A stretch of DNA of 64,000 nucleotides from Diphasiastrum complanatum (Eukaryota > Streptophyta > Lycopodiopsida > Lycopodiales > Lycopodiaceae), in contig CM055098.1 in NCBI GenBank assembly GCA_029204225.1, positions 53,520,054 to 53,584,053 on the forward strand. The letters are read 5' to 3'. The notes beneath the pieces are model-generated. The model did not search any database, had not been told where the DNA came from, and saw only the letters and a list, made by a program, of their open reading frames with translations. Numbering within the stretch: the first letter of the stretch is position 1; each line of letters starts with the position of its first letter. The position numbers and the translations under genes were made by a program. Shown here one piece after another: positions 27,258 to 36,302 of this stretch.

Positions 27258-27688
27258 TGCTATTTTCAAAGCTTGGGCGCCAAAAATCTCTCTGATATGT
27301 TACTTAATTTTAATTTTTCATATCACATTTAATCTAATGTGAATGCCAACATAGTCACAGTTACTGCGTATACCATATTTTATGTAACTGTACATACTAT
27401 ATTTCTATAACTGTAACTAGTATAGTTAGAAAATTTCATTATACTAACCAGCATAGTAAAGTAAATTTAACTTGAGATATTGACGTCGGACAGATTAGCA
27501 CGTGTCGGGCAGGAAGAAGAAACCAATGGGATACGTCCATGCTGCCTGGACACAAATTTCAAAGTTTTCTATACTGCATTTTTATTTTTTACTTAATTTG
27601 AACTACGTTACGTAGATTTCAAATCTATTCATTTTGATTGGGCCTGGTGACGGTCGAAACTAAAGAAAAAAAATAAAAGTATCTTTAC
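27258..27688. other. Right subterminal region of copy A
   Basis: Non-coding; presumably the promoter of gene 2. Contains repeated short palindromic-looking motifs (ttatactaacc, tatagttag). Nothing else recognised. Confidence 0.4.
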
Positions 27689-27711
27689 AAAGGGTCTTTT
27701 TGATATTGAGA

Positions 27712-27715
<4 letters not shown>
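27689..27715 (-). repeat. Right terminal inverted repeat, copy A
   Basis: Starts AAAGGGTCTTTTTGATATTG and ends GAACTC; an exact 27-base reverse complement of 22224-22250. Similarity stops sharply on both inner sides, as expected for short TIRs. Confidence 0.85.

Positions 27716-27801
<86 letters not shown>
27716..27801. repeat. (GA)n microsatellite
   Basis: About 43 GA units, beginning directly at the end of the copy A inverted repeat. The same microsatellite, as (TC)n, is part of the related LTR at 59586-60500, so it belongs to the neighbouring LTR. Confidence 0.95.
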
Positions 27802-27804
<3 letters not shown>

Positions 27805-28380
27805 GAGGAGGGAGGTTAGCTCACTTGCTCATTGTACTTGCTAAGGGAGAAACATAAACTAATGAAACCAACAAAGCATGAACTTGAAAGCAAATGAAAA
27901 CAACAAGAGCAATAGCAAGCATTGAATAGCAAATGAGGATGCTTCTCTTCCAAAAATGGTAGAGTTTTTTTCCTTCCCATTAAGCATGCAAATAGAGTAC
28001 AAATGATGCCTTTTTATAAATGGGGAAGGCCCTTGCTGCAAAATTTTATTGGCTAATATTCACAATGATCCTATCCATTCATCTTGGACCCAACTTGGTC
28101 CAAGGGTCCATAAAAAGTACATTAAAATTTACCATATTCATGTGAGTCCAAAAAAGGACCCAACTCTAAAAAGTAAACTCTAAGTTTTCAAATGACTTTG
28201 GGCCTCAAGTTTTATTTTAATTATAAAGGGCCCAAGTCTATTATTTCTATTTACAATTAGCTCGTGTGCTCATTGGGCCATGGACTTATATGCGCAAGAA
28301 GCCATGCCCTCGCAATACATTTATTATTAAATTTATCCCTTTGCTCACATTGTGTTGGGAATATCCCCAACACGACCCAC
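27802..28380 (-). repeat. LTR 5' part, inverted copy of the LTR at 59.6 kb
   Basis: Reverse-complement similarity to 59590-60150 extends over about 550 bases (shared text such as tgttgggaata, ggcccaagtctattatttc, cctttttataaatggggaagg). Cut at the GA microsatellite; no internal region. In its own orientation (minus) it has a TATA-like tttataaa. Probably a truncated solo LTR of a Ty3-type element. Confidence 0.7.
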
Positions 28381-28499
28381 ATCCTGAAGTAGTGCCGATC
28401 CCTCGGCACTCTGCCGATTCAGTAAAAGGAGCACTTGGCTCGCCACTAGTTGATCAGATATGTTGTCACATCTTCCATGAAGTTTGTGAAAATTGTCAA

Positions 28500-29138
28500 C
28501 ATTTCCTAGCTAGTTTGAGACCTTAATTGGCAATTTTTGTACATAGTTTTGGTATTGGAGTTTTACACGTGTGAACCAGGCCTAAAGTTTTTTATTTACT
28601 GTATTTTTTCAGTATGGAAAAGTGTCAAACTTTAGACCCTTCATGAGACCATTTTGATGTATTTTGGTCATATATGTCATTTTTAGCTATTTTTCCTGTA
28701 TAAGGAATATTTAGGGTCAAGTACCTTTTAGAGAGAGGAGAGAGAGTCATCTTCCTCATCCATAAATAGTAGAAAATGTGTGGAGAAACAGGCTAGAGAA
28801 ACTTATTGTATTGTTGAGAGAGATCAATAAATCATTGTCACAGTTTCTTCCTCCATTGTAAGCATTGTTTTGTGTATTGTCTTCAAGCTCTTGTGTATGA
28901 TCTTAGGTGCTATCCAAAAGTGCTAGGGTGCTATTCCACGACCTGTTTGCTATTATTTTTTGTTTCCATTAGTATCTTTCATAAGTTTCTTTTGTCTCTT
29001 GAATGCTTTGTGAAGTTCATGTGTATCAAAGGTAGCATTAGGATGCTTTGCCATTTCTAGCTTTTGTAGCTTGTTGTGCAAAGATCTTAGCCAAAACATT
29101 TGGGATCTTAGATCCATTCAAGATCCACTTTTTCCACA
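28500..29138 (+). repeat. Copia-type LTR end followed by primer-binding site
   Basis: The stretch ends in ...tttccaca at 29138 and is followed at once by tggtatcagaac (29139-29150), matching the initiator-tRNA-Met primer site used by Copia elements, with the last positions degenerate. A TATA-like cataaatag near 28762 and a polyadenylation-like aataaatc near 28829 fit an LTR. The left boundary is not certain. Only about 70 bases of internal sequence precede copy B. Confidence 0.5.
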
Positions 29139-29150
29139 TGGTATCAGAAC
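29139..29150 (+). other. tRNA-Met-type primer-binding site
   Basis: tggtatcagaac directly after an LTR end in ca. Confidence 0.6.
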
Positions 29151-29739
29151 TGGCTAGTCGCTATTTTTAGTAAGGTTTTCATTTATGGCGATGCTTGGAT
29201 GTGTGTTCAAGTTCATTAGAGGAGTTCTCAATATCAAAAAGACCCTTTAAGGAATGCCATGTAGGATATAGAAAAATATCAAAATAAAAAAAATAATATT
29301 GTTTATTTGCTTGTCCCCACCACTCCCAAGGCCTCCCCAACTCCCAATGATCTAACCATAGTGTTTATAGTCACAGTTAAGAACTGTAAACAGTTCGCAA
29401 TATAACTTGACTAAATTCAAAAATATTCTCTCCATTGGTTACGAAAAGGGCAATATTTTCACTGGATCTAGAATATGACCGTCATCCCCAAATCCGAATC
29501 AGGAAAAATTGCAAAATGTTTACATATGCATTCCTTCCACGAGAATGGAAATATGAGTGCCAACTACCTATTGGAATGAAAAAATGAGCGGCATTTCCAA
29601 ATTTGAATCAAGCATACAAGAATGGAGATTGGATTGATCGTACATAGTATATAATATAATCAAAGATGAGTATTTTGTTTTGCTTCATATAATTTAGTCA
29701 TAGTACTTTGATGCAACTGATTACTCTATTGTTTTTTTG

Positions 29740-32130
29740 ATGATGGCATTGTATCATCTACATGTGGATATCCCTATTGATTTGGCACCTTTGCAGAGAA
29801 GAGGAGGCAAAGGAATTCAAATATCTGTTGAGGATCGTTCTCGTTTCAGGGCAGAAGGAAAAAAAAACTTGGATTTGTGGATAGATGGAATATTATATTT
29901 ACAAGATCCAAACACTTTGACACATCCCACATTCTCTTCAATAACTCATTTAGTTACATGGATATGCAATGGGCATATTGAAAACTTACAATTATTGAAA
30001 GATGTGGATTTGGCAAAGAAAAAGGCTACAGGTAAGAAGCAAAAGCGACAAAGTTGCAAGGATATTCAAACGCTTTCAAAAGGAGGTTATCGAAATAGAA
30101 GAATCCGTGCATTCAAGTAAGCATATTCTAATTTTTGTATGTTTTTTAATGACATTTGGATTTAATTTAAGCTATGGTGATATTATGTTAACTATCTGTT
30201 TTTTTTGCAGATCTGCATTAGTAGCTCCTCGGAATATTAAAGACAATGTTTCACTAGGAATGTCATTGGGCACAATATTGACTTGCAAATCCACTGAGTG
30301 TATCATGATGAACAATAGGATTTCAAATGTAAAGTTTAAAATAGCAGAGTCTTTGATGGTGGACATTCAAATTTTTTTAGATAAGACTATAGTTCAGGGT
30401 GCTTGTGATTTTGCAGGTATTAGTAGGGAAGCATATGCAACAATATTTAAACTAATTAGAGAAGCTTTTAAACAAGTTCAAATTAGAAAACTCCCAATCC
30501 CTAGGACATATCACTTGAAGAAAGAGAGAGATACATTAAACATAGGTATGCATAAGATCACTGGAACTCCATTTCATATTGAGGAGGTGTATGAAACTGA
30601 TGGAAGATCGATATCTATAATTCATCAAACAACTTATTTGTTGATCTAAATTACTTGCTGAGATACATCGTCACATTCTATGATATAACCTATGAAAAGG
30701 TGAATGAAAAAATAATCATATTACTTAAGTTAGATGAGTCAGAAATAGTGAAAGGGCAGAAGATGGAGAGAGTTAGTATAACTCTCATGAATGGCGCTCT
30801 ATCACAAACGGAGAACCAAAAAGATTTCAGATTCAGTGTCCAGTTAGAAAATGATATATGGTGGTAGGTAGCATTTCAGATAACTAGCCTCATTATTACA
30901 TTACATTCATTGAATAGTATTAAATCATTGTAAACTAAGTCTGATTAATTCTTTGGACAGGTTCTGAAGGAGGATCATGATATATTATCATGGATATTCT
31001 CAAAGACACCTTATCCTAGGATCATCAAGAACCATATGGATGGAGGACTTCTCAATGTTCCAGGAGTTGGAGACTTCAATGTTGAATGGCACTTGGTAGG
31101 TGATTTGAAAACATTGAAATGTATGTATAATGTCTCTCACGGTGCTACATCAAAACACCCTTGTTTGTACTACATGAAAATGGCAAAAGATATAACTAGG
31201 AGTACAGGAATCAGTAGAGAATATGCAAATCCAAATTGGAAGCCTGTGCTGTCTATCCCCTTGAAAAATGTGCATGTTTGCACTCTTCATGCAAAAGTTA
31301 GATTAATAGAAAAGCTCATTATATTCATATAGTTTTTGCTTGGAATACTAAGCTAGCATCATTAGCAAAGGAAGCTATCTCTCGATTAGAAGATGTTTTA
31401 TCAAAAGCAGGACTCCATAAGGGACATGTCAAAATTCAAAAAGATGAAAAGCTTTCAGGAAAGAATGGGAACATGCCAACTAAGCCAAGCATAGGAGGAG
31501 CAAAAGCACGTCGTTTCCTATCAAATCATATTGGTAAGGCTTCTAATATTCAACACTCAGTCTGGACAGATATTATTGTTGTCACTCAGGACTTCAAAAA
31601 AGACAGTAAAACTAGAGTACTAAAAGTTGATATATGGAAGAAGCTTGATAGTATGATTGCTATTTTAAAAAAAGAAAAATACTCTGATATTGATAAGAAA
31701 GCTGTCCAAAGGACTTGTGTCAAGTTTGTTAATGCAATATCAAAAGCATGGGGAGAAGATCACATCACTCATTACATGGTTAGTATAAAATTTTCAAGAT
31801 GCTTTCAATTTTTCATATATATTTAGATCCAAACATAAGACTAACATTATGATTTTGACATATGCAGCACATACTAAGAGATCATACAACATTTTTTGCA
31901 AACACATATGTAAGCTTGAGTATATGGTCATCACAAGGGATGGAGAAGTCACATTGGCAAGCATGAGCAACATTTCATCGAAATACACAACATGGAGGAA
32001 CCAATGAAAAATGAAACTACATTTGTCAATTGTTTCAATGCTTCTACCGTAGTGTTCAGATTAACAAAGTCTACACAATACAACAAGTTTAGAAAAGCAT
32101 GCAAGTTCATACAGGAAGAGAAAACTAGAT
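29740..32130 (+). pseudogene. Transposase-like gene, near-complete, copy B
   Basis: Exons: 29740-30116, 30211 to about 30878, 30961-31778 and 31868 to about 32130. Exon 1 lacks about 250 bases of coiled coil present in copy A, without breaking the frame. Exon 2: SALVAPRNIKDNVSLGMS, FKLIREAFKQV, LLKLDESEIVKGQ. Exon 3: VLKEDHDILSWIF, EWHLVGDLKTLKCMYNVSHG, KHPCLYYM (second Cys of a CxxC lost; copy C has HPCFYC), CTLHAKVR, PSIGGAKARRFLSNH. Exon 4: SIWSSQGMEKSHWQA. Defects: a one-base loss near 30611, a TAG after WW at 30864, a donor that reads CAG|AT instead of GT, a frameshift near 31320 and stops in exon 4. The GDLK aspartate, GMEK glutamate and the CxxC suggest an RNase-H-type transposase; this is inference. 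Confidence 0.7.
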
Positions 32131-32266
32131 GATTGCTGAGTAGAAGATCATCATTGTCATCAAATCATGACATGTTCAAAATTGCTTTGCAAATTCATTG
32201 AACAAGAGAGGAGAAATACTCAATGTAAATGTATTGATTGTATTATAACAAAATACAAAGTGTCAA
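32131..32266. other. Short spacer between convergent transposase-like gene and gene 1
   Basis: AT-rich 3' ends of two convergent genes; in copy C the equivalent gap is about 5 bases. Confidence 0.4.
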
Positions 32267-33783
32267 CTATTCATCATCAGATCGTGTATCAGATTCTATG
32301 GTAGTATTGTCATGAAGAAATTCTCTGCTAACGTATGCATCTAATAGATGTGCATTATTCTTATTTCCACTAAGCTCAATATGAGTGGAATACAATGAAT
32401 AATGAGAGTTCCTTAAAGGAACATTCCCATTAGTAAAACCTAAATGTTCAAAACATAAAATCTTTTGACAAAAATGATCTTATTTGTCTTAACAAATTTA
32501 TGTCCTCCTAGGTAAAATGATAAAGCTTTAACTGCCATTATCAGATTCTCCCCAACTAGGCTCAACTTGGAATGAGCAATACAGATCTCATTCTTCAGGA
32601 AATGCCTAAGATAGTGGCCAAGTCCACTATTCCTCTGGAACGAGGATGCGTGTTGTCTGAAATGACCTCGTCTCGCAGCAAAGTCATCAAATATGAGAGC
32701 ATCCTGCAATAGGAAATATGTTAGCAAAAACACATTTAGTGATTAAAAACATTGTAATGCAAGGAAGTTTAAACACTTACACATTTTTCATCATCAGCAG
32801 CAACCAGATCAAGATGATCAATATAATGACCACGTACTGAAGTGGAATCATCAGCGAAATGCATTAATGATGGATGAGGGAAGTCCATCTGGGATTGAAA
32901 TGTCGTGAATTCTTCATTGGATGGTCTGCCTCGTCCATCCTTAGCAATATTTGATAAAGCCTTAGTCAGACATTCTTCACCGATCATAAGTCCCTCCTCA
33001 TCATCAAAATCAATACCAGCAACAAGGTCATCTGTTTCAAAATCTACAAAGTCGGAGAATTCAAAAATTGTGTCAGATAATAAACATAGAACCTCATCTT
33101 CACAATAGTCAAAAAATTTACATAAATCAGCAGTAGTAAATTATACATTGTCATTAATATAATATACAGACAAATTGAAAAAGACATTTAGACTCCTCTA
33201 TCGGGATGTATTCATCAGCAGATGTATTTTGGCCGATAAAAGAATCGCGGAGAACATCAGTATTTACATCAATAAAGTCACTTTCCTTATCAGGAGTGTC
33301 AATAAGGAAGTGATTGATATCCTTAATAGCTGACTGAACAGAGGATAATGCAAAAGGATGGTCAGCAACAGATACTTCCTCATCATCTGGAATCTGAACT
33401 AAAAGGAAAAGTACAAAATCATTCTGATATTCTACCAATCGACATTTCTTGTTGCAATAAGGACACATTGAACTGCTTTTGAAAAGATCAAACAATTTGG
33501 TGAACATTCTATGTAGTCTATGTCTGAAAGCTGGAAAGAAATGAACAAGATTAGTATAATGCATGTACTGGAGTGAACCTATGGAGAAAACAGGCTTACT
33601 AAGTATATCTCTGAATTTAACATAATGTTCATAAAATACATTAGAATTTGGTTGTGCATTCCTGAAAACATGTAGATATGGCCTGAATAGGCTGTGAAAG
33701 TAGTCTAGATTTTCAGTAATCCCAAATTCACTAAGAAATGAACTCAAGCCTGAATCTCGTGAGGATCCTGAGGAAGAGGCCAT
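32267..33783 (-). pseudogene. Element gene 1 (zinc-ribbon-like protein), copy B
   Basis: ATG 33783 (MASSSGSSRDSGLSSFLSEF). Exon 1 runs to about 33185 and contains CPYCNKKCRL, a CxxCxxxC cluster that fits half a zinc ribbon, then an acidic stretch. Exon 2, about 33128-32781 (donor TGT|GTAAGT), reads DFVDFETDDLVAGIDFDDEE and FTTFQSQMDFPHPSLMHF. Exon 3, 32703-32267 (acceptor ATTGCAG|), reads DALIFDDFAARRGHF, GLGHYLRHFLKNEI, MAVKALSFYLGGHKF and, after a one-base frameshift near 32450, LGFTNGNVP to REFLHDNT and a stop. The exon pattern and these blocks recur in copy C. Function unknown; the acidic body and cysteine cluster suggest a nuclear protein. Divergent from the fusion gene across an 807-base spacer. 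Confidence 0.65.
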
Positions 33784-34590
33784 GGAAATAATGTAGATAT
33801 CACACTTGTGCACGAGGGAGAACTGAAACAAAACTAACTATCAAGATTGCGCACAAGAGAGATATGTACGGCAGGTAGATACCGAATATCGCACTTGTGC
33901 GCAACTAGGTAGCGTTGGAAGCAGATAGACAACAATGTGCGCGCACAAGACCGATATGCCGCGAATTTTGAGAACAGAAAAAGTAAAAAATTAATCGAGT
34001 TTTGTGCCCTTTATACTAAATTTTTGCACGTGTGGTAAACGGTCAAAGGACATGTGTCTACTTTCAGTTGGACTACAGGAACTGGCACGTGTGAGGTGAC
34101 ACCTGGACACGTGTGAAATGATAACTGTACACATGTCTCATGTTCATTCGTGTGTTCGACAACACGTGTCGCTCGCGCATTCGTTCGTACAAATCTCACA
34201 CGTGTAAAGTGATAGAGTGACATGTGTCGCTCTTGCATTGGACCATACAACTCCCACACGTGTGACAAGACGTTCTTTTGCACGTGCGAACCGCGATATA
34301 AAATCACAAATTTTGATGAATTTTTTTCACTTTTTTTTCGCTCCGCATATCGCACTTGTGCACATTCTTCACAATCGATATTTTTCTTAATGCCTTCCAT
34401 GCCCACAGGTCCGATACATCTGCCTACGTGTCTCCTTGTATCGCACTTGTGCACCTTTCTTCAATACTAATCTATCTCTCTTGTAATAACCTCGCACAGG
34501 TCCGATATACCGTACATTTTGTCCATACATATCGGTCTTCTGTTCATCCTAGCCGTCATGCACAACTTCATTATCCCATAGTACACGTCC
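33784..34590. promoter_or_regulatory. Divergent spacer with 17-base motif array and G-box-like array (copy B)
   Basis: Six copies of a motif close to ATATCGCACTTGTGCRC: direct at 33796, 33886, 34347 and 34438, inverted at 33849 and 33941. Four sit by the start of gene 1 and two by the start of the fusion gene. Between them (about 34023-34300) are roughly ten CACGTGT or CATGTGT words in both directions, the core recognised by plant bHLH/bZIP factors. Open frames here on both strands are products of these repeats. Confidence 0.55.
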
Positions 34591-35599
34591 ATGGATAGGA
34601 AAAAGCAGACAAGGAGGGACTTCTTCTCTGCTAGCTCGTCCTCAGCTCCTGTGGTTGCCATTACACCTCCTGCAGACCTAGAACGTGCAACCGCAGTAGG
34701 TGGCTCTCTGAGATACATTAAGTATCAAAGATCCACCACTCTGTTGATTCCAAGAGCTCCATTCTACCGTGCTGTAAGAAACATAACTAGAAATGATTTC
34801 GAACAGTTGGTTAGATTCACACCCAGTGCTTTTCAGTGCCTTCAGGAGGCTGTTGAAGATTACATAAGCCCGTTTTTCGAAGATTCATTTTTGCTGGCAA
34901 TCCATTCCAAGAGAGTCACCATAATGCCCAAGGATTTTCAGCTCCCGATGAGAATGAGAGAAAGGTTTTGCAAATTGCACGTATCTTAGCCTGCTGCTCC
35001 CAAACCAACTCCTCTAGATAGGATTGATCTTCCTACCAAGAGACCTCGGAAGCAGGCAGCACCAAAGAGAGCTCCAAAGAAAGTAAGGAGGGTAGACACC
35101 ACAGAAACCCTAAACCCTAACTCGGAATCAATTGTAGATAACACTGCTCTTGATATTGTTGTACATATAGCTACATCTGCTTTGGATACCCCTTCAATCC
35201 CTGTAGATACTACACATCCACCACCTCCTCCTCCTCCCTCAAATCTTTATACATATATAGATTCCGATGACTATCTTAAATTTGAGAAGGAAATATCCGA
35301 TGCTATAGATACAATTGGTACTCCTTTTTGTTTTAGACTAGATAAACTTGATTTTAGTATAAATTATAGAGTTCTTGATTGTTTGGATCTCAAAGACAGA
35401 CGGGCTTCTATTAGTGATCCTGTGATAGAGCCCGAGCTTACACTCTTGCAATATGACATTGCAAGAGATTCATCTAACGAGTTGTTGGTGCTGAGTAATT
35501 TTTTGCTTCGGGCCTTCAAGGAGAATAATGACACATTGTCACAGTGTCTGACTAGTGGATTCACACCAGCAACAAAATATCTGCTCATCCCTTATCATA
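34591..35599 (+). pseudogene. Histone H3-like / Ulp1 fusion gene, first exon only, copy B
   Basis: The ATG at 34591 opens MDRKKQTRRDFFSASSSS, a tail like H3 (MARTKQTAR), then ERATAVGGSLRYIKYQRST and the complete histone fold (FRAVRNITRNDF-like alpha-1, FQCLQEAVEDY alpha-2, AIHSKRVTIMPKDFQL). The frame meets TAG at 34987, where copy A has CAG, and continues in the same frame through a basic linker (KRPRKQAAPKRAPKKVRR), polyproline and the conserved DDYLKFEKEISDAID block to 35599. Copies A and B have different stops at different places, so their ancestor was a single open frame: this is the best evidence for a real fusion. The protease catalytic exons are cut off. Loop 1 and LLIP, AxxIT and FEDS positions resemble CENH3 more than H3.1. 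Confidence 0.78.
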
Positions 35600-35928
35600 C
35601 ATCATTAAGCAACACCAATCTTGGTTTTGGAGTCAATTCTTGTCAAATTTATCATTTGTCTTGACTATTCTTGATAGTTTTGAGTTCCTATCATATTGTA
35701 ATTTGATTTCAGGCTACAGTCCATACTCTGACAAATTTTCACATGTGTGAAACCAGCAAGTACAATTCCCTTTCATTTATGATTGTTCTTGTTAGATTTT
35801 CTCATCGAAATTTGATCTAGATTGATCTAAATCTTGTGTAGATTGATAGATCAATTGTATCTAACATCCAATCACTCTTGTGGATCATTTTAGGATCCAT
35901 TCTTGGTCCAATTTTGTAGATTCCCACA
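35600..35928 (+). repeat. LTR 3' part of a Copia element
   Basis: Ends ...gtagattcccaca at 35928 and is followed directly by a perfect tggtatcagagcc primer site. It replaces the rest of copy B. The 5' start of the LTR was not found. Confidence 0.55.
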
Positions 35929-35941
35929 TGGTATCAGAGCC
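35929..35941 (+). other. tRNA-Met primer-binding site
   Basis: tggtatcagagcc directly after the LTR end; typical of Copia elements. Confidence 0.75.
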
Positions 35942-36192
35942 AAGTACAAGAAGATTTATTGAGATTTGATGGAGTTGATTCAAAACTAAGCCCAAATTAG
36001 CAAGTCTTAGTTAATTTTGATGTGGCTAGTTGGATAGGATAGATATACTCAAAATTTATGGACAAAAACTTGTTGTGGGCTGTAGAGGTACCAGTTTTGG
36101 AGCCTTACGTTTCAGTTTGATGCTAAATCTCCCAAATTAGCAAGTTTGTGAAAACTAGCTAATTTTAGGTAGAGAGTTTGAATTTTAGAGAT

Positions 36193-36290
36193 TGATTGGA
36201 TGCTTCTACTTGGTTGGGTGGTTTCTCCACAGTGTGTTATCCTTTTGTGTTTAGGATTTGTAGGCAGGATCTAAGGAGCTTCCCTTATAG
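36193..36290 (+). repeat. Second LTR end, shared with 51.42-51.53 kb
   Basis: About 98 bases match 51420-51528 with few changes (ttggatgcttctacttgg, gtgtgttatcc, aggagcttcccttata). Followed by tggtatcagagc at 36291-36302, so this is another Copia-type LTR end lying inside or next to the first one. Confidence 0.6.
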
Positions 36291-36302
36291 TGGTATCAGA
36301 GC
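36291..36302 (+). other. tRNA-Met-type primer-binding site
   Basis: tggtatcagagc following the LTR end. Confidence 0.65.

Larger units (their letters stand above)
22224..27715 (+). mobile_element. Multi-gene histone/SUMO-protease element, copy A, with terminal inverted repeats
   Basis: Bounded by 27-base inverted repeats (22224-22250 and 27689-27715). Contains the 5' part of the transposase-like gene (+), directly followed by the H3-Ulp1 fusion gene (+, 23974-25689) and gene 2 (-, 27257-26013). Compared with copy B, the 3' half of the transposase-like gene and all of gene 1 are missing; the join is at about 23950. Copy A therefore looks like an internally deleted, non-autonomous derivative of a roughly 9-kb element. 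I see no convincing target duplication. The right end abuts a GA microsatellite, and the left end shares the 8 bases cattagag with copy B, so the true tips may lie a few bases outside. Confidence 0.72.
29219..35599 (+). mobile_element. Multi-gene histone/SUMO-protease element, copy B (right end missing)
   Basis: Starts with the same terminal repeat as copy A (29232-29258, preceded by cattagag in both). Order: transposase-like gene (+, 29740-32130), gene 1 (-, 33783-32267), promoter spacer with motif arrays, H3-Ulp1 fusion gene (+, 34591-35599). Similarity to copy A ends at about 35599, exactly at the splice donor of the first fusion exon, where unrelated LTR-like sequence begins. Protease core, gene 2 and right repeat are therefore lost. 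Copy B supplies the middle of the element that copy A lacks; together they imply a full length of about 9 kb. Confidence 0.72.

Noticed and set aside
34011-34598. Overlapping open frames on both strands rich in His, Cys and Thr
   Set aside because: They run through the CACGTGT and 17-base motif arrays in the promoter spacer; repeat artefacts.
35929-36302. tRNA genes suggested by tRNA-Met-like words
   Set aside because: Only 12-13 bases match, directly after LTR ends; these are primer-binding sites. No cloverleaf was found anywhere.
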